A DNA stretch of 64,000 bases, from assembly GCF_009733815.1 (NCBI RefSeq), contig NZ_WNXY01000001.1:310001-374000 (forward strand). The letters are read 5' to 3'. Both the position numbers and the translations under genes were made by a program. Positions 8,079 to 16,886 of the stretch are shown in pieces (within the stretch, counting starts at the first letter, position 1; each line of letters starts with the position of its first letter). The notes below the pieces were generated by a model. The model had not been told where the DNA came from. It searched no databases and worked only from the letters and a program-made list of their open reading frames with translations. Source of the stretch: Pseudactinotalea suaedae. GTDB taxonomy: Bacteria > Actinomycetota > Actinomycetes > Actinomycetales > Beutenbergiaceae.

Positions 8079-9083
8079 TCAGTTGCCGGCGACCTGCTGG
8101 AGCTCGGCGGGGTACTCGACGCCGAGATCGCGGCGCGCTGCGTCGAGCACGCGCATGATGTCCATGCTCGCTTCCGGCGTGAGGCACGGGCTGATCCGTT
8201 CGCCGGCATCCACCAGGCGCTGCATCTCGACCATCTCGTGGGTGAAGCCGGTGAAAGGGTCGGGCGAGACGAACTCTTCGACGACCTCGTTCGCACGGTT
8301 CACCCGGACGAAGGACGACGGCGCGTAGAAGTTGCGCGCGATGTCGATCCGGCCCGCGGTCCCCAGCACGGAGGCGGAGACCGGCCCGGGCGCGTTGCTC
8401 GCCGTGTGGGCGATGCCGCAGGCGCCTGCAGCATCGCGCACGACGACGGTCGCCTGCGCGTCGACCCCCGTCGACCTGAGCGAGCCGGTCGCGCTCACGG
8501 TGACCGGTGGGCCGAGCAGGTCCAGCACGAAGGCGATCGGGTAGACACCGAGATCGAGCAGGGCGCCGCCGCCGAGGTCGGGATTGTTGATCCGGTGCAG
8601 CGGGTCGTCGGTCAGTGCCTGGCTGTGGTCGGCGATCACGGAGACGAGCGCGCCGATGTGTCCCGCGCCGACGATCTCGCGGATGCGCCGCATCATCGGC
8701 AGATACCGGCTCCACATGCCGTCGAGCGCGATCAGCCCGCGCGCCGCGGCTCGCTCGTGGATCAGCTCGGCTTCGGCTGCGTTGACGGCGATCGGCTTCT
8801 CGACGAGCACGTGCTTGCCGGCGTCGAGCGCGAGGAGGGCGTGCTCGGCGTGCCATGTGTGAGGTGTGGCCACGTAGACGGCATCGACACGGTCGTCCGT
8901 CACCAGCTCCTCGTAGGAGCTGTGGACGACGGCGACCCCGTGGCTCGCCGCGTACGCGCGGCCGCGCTCGGGCGAGCGCGAGCCGACCGCCGAGATCGTG
9001 ATGCCGGCATGCCGGGCGGCGCGGCCGAATGTTCCCGCGACGTACCCCGCCCCGAGGACGCCCCATCGGATCCCTGTGCTCAC
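8079..9083 (-). CDS. Gfo/Idh/MocA family oxidoreductase
   Basis: A 334-residue protein with a Rossmann motif GVLGAGYVAGTFGRA at the N-terminus, the canonical EKPIAVN motif near residue 95, and a C-terminal substrate domain, all as in NAD(P)-dependent glucose-fructose oxidoreductase relatives. The GTG start at 9083 follows AGGGAGA six bases upstream. As sequenced, this frame is continuous with the preceding lacI gene and gives an apparent 690-residue fusion. The GTGA overlap with the lacI stop in the neighbouring frame argues that two separate genes were intended. It is the last gene of its unit and probably oxidises a sugar or glycoside released by the nearby catabolic enzymes. Confidence 0.85.
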   Translation of the reverse strand: MSTGIRWGVLGAGYVAGTFGRAARHAGITISAVGSRSPERGRAYAASHGVAVVHSSYEELVTDDRVDAVYVATPHTWHAEHALLALDAGKHVLVEKPIAVNAAEAELIHERAAARGLIALDGMWSRYLPMMRRIREIVGAGHIGALVSVIADHSQALTDDPLHRINNPDLGGGALLDLGVYPIAFVLDLLGPPVTVSATGSLRSTGVDAQATVVVRDAAGACGIAHTASNAPGPVSASVLGTAGRIDIARNFYAPSSFVRVNRANEVVEEFVSPDPFTGFTHEMVEMQRLVDAGERISPCLTPEASMDIMRVLDAARRDLGVEYPAELQQVAGN

Positions 9084-10151
9084 GTCCGGTCTCCCTGCTC
9101 CTGCCGCGCTTCGGCGACGTTCATGTGGTGGCCCAGGGCGTGCCCGGGACCCCTGACGACGGGTGAACACCATGGGAAGGACCTCAGCCACCGGGGGCCC
9201 GTCCTCACCGTCGAGGCGTTCCAGCACCCGCGCACCGGCCCGGGCGCCCATCGCGGTGGCGTCGATCGCGACGACCGACACGCCGAGCAGCTCGGTGACG
9301 GCGGTGTCGTCGAACGCCCGCACGGCGATTCGTTCCTCCGGGTGCCGGCGCCCGTGCGCGAGCAGCGCATGCAGGACGCCGTCGGCGATCAGGTTGTTGA
9401 GCGCGATGACGGAGTCGGGGCGCTCGGACCGTGCCAACATCTCCTCGGTGAGCTGGCTCGCGCGCGCGGCGTCGTGCGCACCCGAGCGGATCCAGCGCGC
9501 GTCATGGACCCCCGCGCGCACCAGAGCCGCCTCGCAGGCGGCGAGCCTGGTCTGAGCGGTGGCGGCCTGCGGGATGTCAGCGACGACGGCGATCCTGCGG
9601 CACCCCGCGGCAAGCAGGTCCTCGACCAGCATGACGGCGCCCCGCACATCGTCTGCCACCAGCGAGTCGACGGCCAGATGGGCGGCGGGGCGGTCCAGGG
9701 CCAGGATCACCGTGCCGAGCTCGGTGTCCGAGCGCAGGTACGACTGGTCGCCACCCGTGGGGACGAGCACGAGAGCCTGCACCCGGCGTCCGATCATGTT
9801 CTCGGCGACCGCCCGCTCCAGGGCAGGATCCTCCCCGGTCGAGGCGATCACCAGCTCCAGGCCGCGTCGCCGCAGCACCTGTTCGCAACCGGCGGCGATC
9901 TGCGAGTAGAACGGGTTCGCGAGATCGGCGATCGCGAGTCCGACCGATCGCGAGACCGCACCCGAGCGGAGCTCCCGTGCGAGCCTGTTCGGGCGGAAGT
10001 GGAGTCGTCGTGCCGCTGCCAGCACCCGCTCGCGCGTGTCCTCCGAGACGTGCGCGCTGTCGGTGAAGACACGGGAGACGCTCTTGGCGCTCACCCCGGC
10101 CAGCGCGGCGACGTGCGCCAGCGTCGAACGTGACGGGGCTGGTTCGCGCAC
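9080..10151 (-). CDS. LacI family transcriptional regulator with a frame-disrupted 3' end
   Basis: The N-terminal LacI HTH (THVAALAGVSAKSVSR-like, residues 10-30) is followed by a hinge with LARELRSG and a periplasmic-binding-like sensor domain. The frame used by the HTH runs on past 9080 into the dehydrogenase. Near base 9168, however, the +1 frame starts to encode PVVRGPG, the normal end of LacI proteins (LVVRGST-like), and then stops at 9080 overlapping the next GTG. A single extra base around 9165-9175 explains both. The GTG start at 10151 follows GAGGA. The operator-like site at 10204 lies in its promoter, which suggests autoregulation and makes it a candidate master repressor of the island. 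Confidence 0.8.
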
Positions 10152-10203
10152 GGCGTCCTCGCATCGTGGAACGGATCAGGAGATGTCCACGTTGACACTA
10201 GTG

Positions 10204-10221
10204 TGCGCACACGATTGTTCA
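10204..10221. promoter_or_regulatory. LacI-like operator, site B, upstream of the lacI gene
   Basis: TGCGCACACGATTGTTCA (minus strand TGAACAATCGTGTGCGCA) matches site D at 30832 at 15 of 18 positions. It overlaps the perfect 12-bp palindrome GTGTGCGCACAC at 10201-10212. It is located between the PhyH gene end (10230) and the lacI start (10151), in the same orientation to its downstream gene as sites C and D. Confidence 0.65.
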
Positions 10222-10229
10222 CCAGTGCG

Positions 10230-11087
10230 TCAGCACTCGGCGTCGGCGCCTTCTGGCCCGAACACCATCAGCCTCTCGGCATCGGAGGTTCGGACGGCGT
10301 CGCGGCGCAGGTAGTGGAACTGCAGCGCGCGCCGCCGCGTGCTCGTGACGTTCGCCGGGGTGCCGTGGTGCAGCAGCCCGTCGAAGAAGAGCGCGGCGCC
10401 GGGCGGCAAGGGGACGACGACGTCACGCGCCGTCGGGACCTTGCTGTCGCAGATCTGCCAGTCGCGCCGTCGTACGTGGGGGATGGGGCCCTCGAGGTGC
10501 GATCCCGGGATGACGTGCATGCAGCCGTTCGCCGGCGTGGCCTCGTCCAGCGCGATCCAGACCCCGACGATCGGGGTCTCCAGGCTCAGTGCGAAGAACG
10601 CCTTGTCCTGGTGCCACGGCTTCTCGCGACCACCGCCTGGAGGCTTGAGCAGCGCCATGTCCTGGAAGAGCACGACGTCGTCGGTGCCCAGGATCGCCCG
10701 GACCGGGCCGAGGACCTGCTCGGATGCTGCGACCTGCCGCAGCCGCTCGTCGGCGTGGACGAATCGCTGCAGCTTGCGGACGACGTCGAGCTGCTCGTCG
10801 GCCTCGAGCTGGGCCAGGCGCTCGTGCGCGAAGGCCTCCAGCTGGATGTCCACGCCCTCGGGCCGCCTGGCGGCCAGCTCGGCGAGGCCGTGGACGGCGT
10901 CCCGCACCTGGGCGGGCGAGATCACATCGGCCATGGCGAGGAACCCGAGATCTCGATACTCGCCGATCATGCGGTGATCCAGTGCGGTGCTCGACGGCAG
11001 CAGCGTGGCCGGCGTGTCATCGCGATAGAGCCCGCTGTCGTACTCCCCGCCCTCGTCGTCGGTGCGGGTGTTGGTCATCGTGGTCAT
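10230..11087 (-). CDS. Phytanoyl-CoA dioxygenase (PhyH) family protein
   Basis: A 285-residue non-haem Fe(II)/2-oxoglutarate oxygenase. The iron ligands are visible as HQD in KPWHQDKAFF near residue 158, and the distal histidine in FFDGLLHHGTPANVT. The following arginine for 2-oxoglutarate is in the STRRRALQF stretch. The ATG at 11087 follows GAGGA; an earlier start lacks one. Family members hydroxylate lipid acyl-CoAs, antibiotics or small acids, and no substrate can be assigned. It lies upstream of the lacI and dehydrogenase genes on the same strand, 78 bases before lacI, but site B between them suggests lacI has its own promoter. Confidence 0.85.
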   Translation of the reverse strand: MTTMTNTRTDDEGGEYDSGLYRDDTPATLLPSSTALDHRMIGEYRDLGFLAMADVISPAQVRDAVHGLAELAARRPEGVDIQLEAFAHERLAQLEADEQLDVVRKLQRFVHADERLRQVAASEQVLGPVRAILGTDDVVLFQDMALLKPPGGGREKPWHQDKAFFALSLETPIVGVWIALDEATPANGCMHVIPGSHLEGPIPHVRRRDWQICDSKVPTARDVVVPLPPGAALFFDGLLHHGTPANVTSTRRRALQFHYLRRDAVRTSDAERLMVFGPEGADAEC

Positions 11088-11173
11088 GGCGAGTCCTCGT
11101 GCCGATGGGGTGATGCCCACACGCTAGGACGGCCGCTGACGCGCGGTCGATGGCGCGAGCGCCCGCAAAGGTG

Positions 11174-12013
11174 TCACGAGTGACGGAACGAGCGCGGAGA
11201 TCGACCGAAGCGGGCACTGAACTGCTTGCTCAGCAGCACATGGTCGCCGTAACCGAGCATCTGGGCGATCCTGGTGATCGGGATATCGGTCTCGCCGACG
11301 AGCACGCGGGCTCGCTGGAGCCTCGACTCGAGCACGTAGTCGCGGAACGTCATGCCGTGATGGGTGCGGAACAGGGGCGCGAGATCCCGAGCGGTCACCC
11401 CGATCGCAGCGGCCACCTCCACGCCCGAGTGCCGCCGCGACGGGTCGGCGTCGACGATCGCGGCTGCGCGCTGCGCCAGTCGTGCGTCGGCCGCCGCGGC
11501 TCCGCTCAGCCGCGCGGGCAGCGCGTAGATCGCGGACACGAGCTGCATGAGCAGCGCCCTCGACCGGAGCGTGCGCATCGGTGCGCTTCCCTGCATGGTG
11601 CGGACCAGCGCTCCGAGAGCCGACGCCGCCTGGCCGCCCAGCTCGACGTGGTGCACGCGAGCAGGAAGCAGATCGGGCGGTATCACCACCGGACGGCCCG
11701 TGTGATCGAGCACCGCGAAGTGGCAGAACGTGACGCTGACCGGGTCGCTCTCGTCCTGCTCGATGCGGCCGTGGTCGCCGGGCCGCAGCAGCAGCAGCGT
11801 GCCCGGCGCCAGCTCGACCGGGTGCTCGCCGTCGAGCACGGCCCGGCCGCGACCGCCGCGGACCATCCACACGTCGAAGTCCCGCAGCCGCGGCCGCCAC
11901 GCCCAGCCGGGCAACGGCTCGTGCAGCCCGCACCGGTCGGAAGGCACGAGTCGGCGCTCGCCGAGCCATCGATCCACACGTTGTGCATGTGTCGTCAACG
12001 ACGCCGGGTTCAC
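11174..12013 (-). CDS. AraC family transcriptional regulator
   Basis: A 279-residue protein. The N-terminal half is a cupin-like arabinose-binding domain (VELAPGTLLLLRPGDHGRIE, residues 68-87). The C-terminal 100 residues hold two HTH motifs, ending in the family signature QMLGYGDHVLLSKQFSARFG. It should sense a sugar or sugar acid and activate neighbouring genes. The GTG at 12013 lies six bases after a CATACT hexamer on the minus strand, again consistent with leaderless transcription. It diverges from the enolase-superfamily gene, its most likely target, and is next to the PhyH gene. Confidence 0.88.
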   Translation of the reverse strand: MNPASLTTHAQRVDRWLGERRLVPSDRCGLHEPLPGWAWRPRLRDFDVWMVRGGRGRAVLDGEHPVELAPGTLLLLRPGDHGRIEQDESDPVSVTFCHFAVLDHTGRPVVIPPDLLPARVHHVELGGQAASALGALVRTMQGSAPMRTLRSRALLMQLVSAIYALPARLSGAAAADARLAQRAAAIVDADPSRRHSGVEVAAAIGVTARDLAPLFRTHHGMTFRDYVLESRLQRARVLVGETDIPITRIAQMLGYGDHVLLSKQFSARFGRSPRSFRHS

Positions 12014-12090
12014 GGGCTCAGTATGCCGACCTGTACGGTCCCGGGGCAGGCGGGCAGACGCCCGTCGTCGCGCAGGCAGAGGAGCCGACC

Positions 12091-13503
12091 ATCTTCGTCA
12101 TCGACAGGGTTCAGGCGTTCGTCGCACCGGTGGCCACCCGGTTGCCGTTCCGGTACGGCATCGCCGAGATGACCAACGCTCCGCACGTACTGGTCCGCGT
12201 GGACCTGCACGACGGCGCCACCACCGTGACCGGCCACGCCAGCGAGCACCTGCCGCCGAAATGGTTCGTCAAGGATGCTGCGCTGCCGTTCCAGGACGAG
12301 GTCGTGCAGCTGAGCGAAGCGATCCTCGCGGCGGCGGCGCATGCCCACGGTCTGCGAGCGGAGACGCCGTTCGACCTCGCGCTCGACCTCGATGAACGGC
12401 AGCGGGACTGGGCCAGGCGGCTCGGCGTCAGCGGTCTCGTGGCGGGCCTGGGGACCGCACTAATCGAGCGCGCGATCATCGACGCCGCCTGCCGCGGGCT
12501 GGGTCGGCCGTTCTGGGACGCGCTGGAGAGCGGGGCGCTGGGTCTCGACGCCGCGCGCGTGCACCCCGAGCTCGTGGGGCGACCACCGCGTCCGGTGCGG
12601 CGCGCCGCCCACATCGGCATCCGCCACACCGTCGGACTCGGCGACCCCCTCACGGACGCCGAGATCGTGGACGACCCCGATGACACCCTTCCCGTCAGCG
12701 TGCAGGGCGCGGTGCGGCGGCATGGTCTGCAGTGGCTGAAGCTCAAGACCGTGGGCGACATCGAGGCCGATGTCGAGCGGATCCGTCGTGTCGAGGAGAT
12801 CTGCGCAGCGGAGGGCGTCCGTCCCGCATTCACGATCGACGGCAACGAGTCGATGCGCAGCGGTGACGACCTGGTGACCTGGCTGCAGGGCCTGCGGAAC
12901 GCCCCGGCACTCGAGGGTGTCCTCGACCGGCTTGTCGCGGTCGAGCAGCCGCTGCACCGTTCGGTCGCGCTGTCGCGCGAGGTCACGCCGGCTCTGGAGC
13001 GCGCGGTCCGCATCGCCCCGGTGATCATCGACGAGTCGGACGAGGATCTGCACGCCGTCCGACGCGCGATGGACCTCGGGTACTCGGGTGGCACCTACAA
13101 GGGCTGCAAGGGCGTGTTCCGCGGTCTGGCGAACGCGGCGCTGATCGCCGCGCGGGGGGAGCGACGGCGCACTGTGCTGACCGCCGAGGACCTGTGCACG
13201 ATCCCACCGCTGACCGTCGGCCAGGATCTGGTGGTCTGTGCCGCCATGGGTCTGAGCCACGTCGAGCGCAACGGTCACCACTACTTCGGCCGACTGGCAC
13301 CGCTGGGCGCCGATGTCGACGAGCAGGCGGTGCTGGCTCACCCCGACGTCTACGCCGTCGAGGCCGGCCGGGTCCGGCTGCAGATCCGTGACGGCGGCGT
13401 CTCGCTCCGCACGCTGGGGGCCGCTCCGTTCGGGTACGGCGGGACGATCGACGACACGGGGATGGACACGCTGACCCCGGCGAGAGCAGCCGCACTGGCC
13501 TGA
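12091..13503 (+). CDS. Enolase superfamily (muconate lactonizing-type) enzyme
   Basis: The protein is about 470 residues long. Numbered from base 12091, the catalytic elements are K217-L-K219, metal ligands D250 (in IDGNE), E285 (in VEQP) and D314 (in IDESD), and K337 or K340 in TYKGCKG. This matches the MLE subgroup, which abstracts a proton alpha to a carboxylate (dehydratase, racemase or cycloisomerase). The start is problematic: homology begins at TIFVIDRV, where AGAGGAG lies six bases before an ATC codon. The only upstream ATG (11983) and GTG (11989) fall inside the divergent AraC gene. The frame is open from 11983, so the longer form remains possible. Confidence 0.75.
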   Translation: MFVIDRVQAFVAPVATRLPFRYGIAEMTNAPHVLVRVDLHDGATTVTGHASEHLPPKWFVKDAALPFQDEVVQLSEAILAAAAHAHGLRAETPFDLALDLDERQRDWARRLGVSGLVAGLGTALIERAIIDAACRGLGRPFWDALESGALGLDAARVHPELVGRPPRPVRRAAHIGIRHTVGLGDPLTDAEIVDDPDDTLPVSVQGAVRRHGLQWLKLKTVGDIEADVERIRRVEEICAAEGVRPAFTIDGNESMRSGDDLVTWLQGLRNAPALEGVLDRLVAVEQPLHRSVALSREVTPALERAVRIAPVIIDESDEDLHAVRRAMDLGYSGGTYKGCKGVFRGLANAALIAARGERRRTVLTAEDLCTIPPLTVGQDLVVCAAMGLSHVERNGHHYFGRLAPLGADVDEQAVLAHPDVYAVEAGRVRLQIRDGGVSLRTLGAAPFGYGGTIDDTGMDTLTPARAAALA

Positions 13504-13506
13504 GCA

Positions 13507-13524
13507 TGCACAATCGGTTGCGCA
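13507..13524. promoter_or_regulatory. LacI-like operator, site C, before the aldolase operon
   Basis: TGCACAATCGGTTGCGCA sits in the 65-base gap before the DapA-like gene. Its reverse complement differs from site D at only two positions (TGCGCAACCGATTGTGCA against AGCGCAACCGATTGTTCA). TTGCGC at its end could act as a -35 element, with TTCAAT 18 bases downstream as a weak -10. A bound repressor would then block the promoter directly. Confidence 0.65.
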
Positions 13525-13568
13525 CCGATGATCTTTCGTGGTTCAATCGCGGCCCGAGGAGGCTGTCG

Positions 13569-14624
13569 ATGACGACGACGATCGAACCCGCGCCAGGGCT
13601 GCAGGTGCTGCGTGACGGCGCCGTTCTGCCTGCGCACCCATTGGCGCTGACGGCCGACCGCACGCTGGACGAGCGCCGCCAGCGTGCGCTGACCCGGTAC
13701 TACCTCGACGCGGGCGCCGGCGGGATCGCGATCGGGGTGCACACCACCCAGTTCGGCATCCGTGCCGCCGGGTTGTACCGCCCCGTCCTGGAGCTGGCGG
13801 CGACGACGGCGCGCGAGTGGGCCGAGCGGCCCGTCGCGCTGGTCGCGGGCGTCGCGGGCCAGACGGCGCAGGCGGTCGCCGAGGCGGAGGTGGCGCACGA
13901 GCTGGGCTACACCGCCGCGCTTCTCAACATCGCGGCGTGGCGGGACCGTGACGAGGCCGCCGTCCTCGACCACGTGCGAACGGTCGCCGAGGTGCTCCCG
14001 CTGGTGGGCTTCGCCCTGCTGCCCGAGGTCGGGGGCTTTCATCTGTCCCGGCAGTTCTGGTACGAGCTGGCGGGTGTCGAGCGCGTCGTCGCGATCAAGA
14101 TGGCGCCCTTCGACCGCTACCGCACGGTGGACATCGTGCGCGGCGTGTTCGACGCCGGAGCCGAGGACCGCATCACCCTGTACACCGGCAACGACGACCA
14201 CATCGTGCTCGATCTGCTGCAGCCCTTCCGCTTCCGGCGCGGCGCCGAGACGGTCGACGTGCGTGTGCGCGGTGGTCTGCTGGGTCACTGGAGCGTCTGG
14301 ACGCGCCGCGCCGTCGAGCTGTTCGAGCTGCTCCGTGCCGACGGCCAAGGAGAGTCCGTGCCACGTGACCTGCTCGCGCTCGACGCCGCCGTCACCGATG
14401 CCAACGCCGCCGTCTACGACGCCCGCAACGCCCTTGCCGGCTGCATCCCCGGGTGCCACGAGGTGCTCCGTCGGCAGGGCCTGCTCGAGGGCACCTGGTG
14501 CCTCGACGAGCGTGAGCGCCTCTCACCCGGTCAGCTCGAGGAGATCGACCGGGTCTACGAGATCTACCCCGAGCTGACCGACGACGACTTCGTCGCCGCC
14601 GGGCTCGACCGCTGGCTCGCCTGA
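13569..14624 (+). CDS. Dihydrodipicolinate synthase/N-acetylneuraminate lyase family aldolase, atypical
   Basis: A 351-residue TIM-barrel protein of the DapA superfamily. The Schiff-base lysine is visible in VVAIKMAPFDR, and the substrate carboxylate motif appears as GVHTTQFG. The conserved tyrosine of the YNxP motif is not present: the matching stretch reads GFALLPEVGG, so Phe probably replaces it. It is also about 50 residues longer than most relatives. Such enzymes catalyse pyruvate-type aldol cleavage or 2-keto-acid dehydration; the altered tyrosine warns against assigning either. The start follows GAGGAGG six bases upstream. It leads a tight operon with an epimerase-like protein, CoA-transferase, enoyl-CoA hydratase and FAD oxidoreductase. 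Confidence 0.8.
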   Translation: MTTTIEPAPGLQVLRDGAVLPAHPLALTADRTLDERRQRALTRYYLDAGAGGIAIGVHTTQFGIRAAGLYRPVLELAATTAREWAERPVALVAGVAGQTAQAVAEAEVAHELGYTAALLNIAAWRDRDEAAVLDHVRTVAEVLPLVGFALLPEVGGFHLSRQFWYELAGVERVVAIKMAPFDRYRTVDIVRGVFDAGAEDRITLYTGNDDHIVLDLLQPFRFRRGAETVDVRVRGGLLGHWSVWTRRAVELFELLRADGQGESVPRDLLALDAAVTDANAAVYDARNALAGCIPGCHEVLRRQGLLEGTWCLDERERLSPGQLEEIDRVYEIYPELTDDDFVAAGLDRWLA

Positions 14625-14658
14625 GCCGGCCCGGAACACGAGATTGGACCTCGCCTCG

Positions 14659-15708
14659 ATGAGCCCACGCCTGCTGACCTTCGACGACCTCCCGGCGAGC
14701 TTCGCCGACGTCGACGATCTCGAGGAGTTCATGTCCCGGCCCACCGCGGAGACCGTCGCCGAGCTCGCCGCGCTCGAGGGTGACGTCATCGTGCTCGGGG
14801 TGGCCGGGAAGATGGGTGTCGGGCTCGCGACCCTGGTCAAGCGCGCGGCACCCGGTAAGCGGGTGGTCGGGGTCGCCCGGTTCAGCGAGGAGGGGGTGCA
14901 GCAACGGCTCGAGGATGCGGGCGTCGAGACCATCGTGGCCGACCTGCTGGACCCTGACGCCGTCGAGGCCCTCCCGAAGCTGCCGAACGTGCTCTACATG
15001 GCCGGTCTGAAGTTCGACGGCTCCGGTCGTGAGGACCTGCTGTGGGCGATGAACACGCTCGTGCCCTCCTACGTCGGCCGGGCGTTCCGGAACTCACGGA
15101 TCGTGGCGCTGTCGACCATCCACGTGTACCCGTGGAGCGACCCGCGCCAGGGCGGCGTGGATGAGGAGACGCCTCCGACCGCACGACCGGGGGAGTATGC
15201 GAACTCGGTGGTCGGGCGTGAGCGGGTCTTCCAGTACCTGTCGCGCCGCCACGGGACGCCGGGGAGGATCGTGCGCTTCGTGTACGCGATCGACATGCGG
15301 TACGGCGTGATGCAGGAGGTCGCGACGTGGGTGCGCGACGGCGTGCCGATCCCGCTCGCGACCGGCAACATCAACGTCCAGTGGCAGGGCGATGCGATCA
15401 ACGCGTTCGCCCGCCTCCTCACCCGCGTCGAGACGCCCACCACCCCGATCAACATCGGAGGGCCCGAGAACATCTCGATCCGGCGCCTGGCGCAGACGTT
15501 CGGTCGGTTGCTCGGCGTCGAGCCGGTCTTCGAGGGCACCGAGAGCGACCTGGCGCTGCTGGTGAACTGCGACCGCGCCCTGGCCGAGCTCGGCAACCCC
15601 GTGGTACCGGTCGAGCGGATGACCGCCTGGGTGGCCGACTGGGTGGCGCGGGATCAGCCGACCTACGGCAAGCCCAGCAAGTTCCAGGTCCGGAACGGGA
15701 TCTTCTGA
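14659..15708 (+). CDS. NAD(P)-dependent epimerase/dehydratase-like protein
   Basis: About 349 residues with an extended-SDR fold. The glycine motif GVAGKMGVG starts near residue 48 after a 45-residue N-terminal extension, and LSTIHVYPWSD gives the usual serine/threonine region. The active-site tyrosine lies in EYANSVVGRER, but the lysine of YxxxK is replaced by Val, so classical SDR chemistry is doubtful. The start is ambiguous between ATG 14659 and TTG 14644; neither has a strong ribosome site. The stop overlaps the CoA-transferase start as TGATG. It probably acts on a sugar or sugar-acid intermediate. Confidence 0.75.
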   Translation: MSPRLLTFDDLPASFADVDDLEEFMSRPTAETVAELAALEGDVIVLGVAGKMGVGLATLVKRAAPGKRVVGVARFSEEGVQQRLEDAGVETIVADLLDPDAVEALPKLPNVLYMAGLKFDGSGREDLLWAMNTLVPSYVGRAFRNSRIVALSTIHVYPWSDPRQGGVDEETPPTARPGEYANSVVGRERVFQYLSRRHGTPGRIVRFVYAIDMRYGVMQEVATWVRDGVPIPLATGNINVQWQGDAINAFARLLTRVETPTTPINIGGPENISIRRLAQTFGRLLGVEPVFEGTESDLALLVNCDRALAELGNPVVPVERMTAWVADWVARDQPTYGKPSKFQVRNGIF

Positions 15709-16886
15709 TGGCGTCCATGTTGGAGGGGATCCGCGTCGTCAGCTTCACCCACTTCCTCCAGGGCCCCTCGGCCTGCCAGCTGCTCGCCGACCTCGGTGCG
15801 GACGTCATCAAGATCGAGCCCGCCGGCGGTGCGTTCGAGCGGAGCTGGACCGGCCCGGGCCGGTTCCTCGACGGCTACTCGCCCTTCTTCGCGCTCGCGA
15901 ACCGCAATGTCCGCAGCATCGTCGCCGACCTCAAGCGCCCCGAGGCGCTCGAGGTGGTCCGGCGCCTCATCGAGGGCGCCGACGTGCTCGTCGAGAGCTT
16001 CCGACCCGGCACCATGGAGCGGCTGGGGCTGGGATACGAGGAGCTCTCGGCCCGCAACCCTCGGTTGGTGTACACCTCCTTGTCGGGGTACGGCTCCGAC
16101 GGTCCCTACAAGGACATGCCGGGCCAGGACGTGCTCGTGCAGGCACTCTCCGGACTGGCGGCGGCGACCGGCCGCGCCGACCAGCCGCCGACGCCGGTCG
16201 GTGCCTGCGTCGTCGATCAGCACGCCGCCGTGCTCGGCGCGTTCGGGATCCTCGCCGCGCTCCACGGGCGCGAGCGCACCGGCGTGGGCACCAAGGTCGA
16301 GTCCAACCTCCTCAACGCTGCGCTGGACCTCCAGATCGAGCCACTGGCGTATCGGCTCAACGGATTCGAGCCGCAGCGATCGAGTACTGGTGTGTCCTCG
16401 CCCTTCTACACCGCGCCCTACGGTGTCTTCGCCACCTCCGACGGCTATCTCTGCATCTCGTTGACCAGCCCGGACCGGCTCGCAGCCGTTCTCGAGGACG
16501 ACTGGTTCACCCAGATCGGCCCGGACGAGGCCTACGACCGGCGCGACGAGCTCAACGCGCGGGTGGCTGATCATCTGCGTGGCCGTAGCAGCGGAGACTG
16601 GAGCCAGCACTTCGCCGCCAGCAAGATGTGGTTCGCGCCGGTGCAGGACTACGACCAGGTGCTCGCCGATCCGCAGGTGCTGCACAACGACAGCATCGAC
16701 TCCTTCCACGACGAGCGGGCCGGCGAGGTGCGGGTGCTCAAGCACCCGGTCCGCTACGGCGGCGTGCGTCCCGGCGTGCGAACCCCGCCCCCCGGGCTCG
16801 GGGAGCACACCGAGGCGGTGCTGGCGGAGCTCGGTTACGACGCGGACACGATCGCGGAGCTCCAGGAGCAGGGAGCGATGGCATGA
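15708..16886 (+). CDS. Class III CoA-transferase (CaiB/BaiF family)
   Basis: A 392-residue protein with the N-terminal LADLGADVIKIEPAGG signature and the catalytic aspartate region MPGQDVLVQALSG of family III CoA-transferases. These enzymes move CoA between carboxylic acids through an aspartyl-CoA anhydride. It is translationally coupled at both ends (TGATG with the epimerase-like gene, ATGA with the enoyl-CoA hydratase). An acid made by the upstream aldolase or dehydrogenase steps is therefore probably activated here and passed to the hydratase. The actual acid is unknown. Confidence 0.9.
   Translation: MASMLEGIRVVSFTHFLQGPSACQLLADLGADVIKIEPAGGAFERSWTGPGRFLDGYSPFFALANRNVRSIVADLKRPEALEVVRRLIEGADVLVESFRPGTMERLGLGYEELSARNPRLVYTSLSGYGSDGPYKDMPGQDVLVQALSGLAAATGRADQPPTPVGACVVDQHAAVLGAFGILAALHGRERTGVGTKVESNLLNAALDLQIEPLAYRLNGFEPQRSSTGVSSPFYTAPYGVFATSDGYLCISLTSPDRLAAVLEDDWFTQIGPDEAYDRRDELNARVADHLRGRSSGDWSQHFAASKMWFAPVQDYDQVLADPQVLHNDSIDSFHDERAGEVRVLKHPVRYGGVRPGVRTPPPGLGEHTEAVLAELGYDADTIAELQEQGAMA

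Noticed and set aside
8079-10151. A genuine 690-residue LacI-dehydrogenase fusion protein
   Set aside because: The linker is unlike both families, and the correct LacI ending plus a GTGA gene overlap exist in the +1 frame. Kept as two genes with a probable frameshift.
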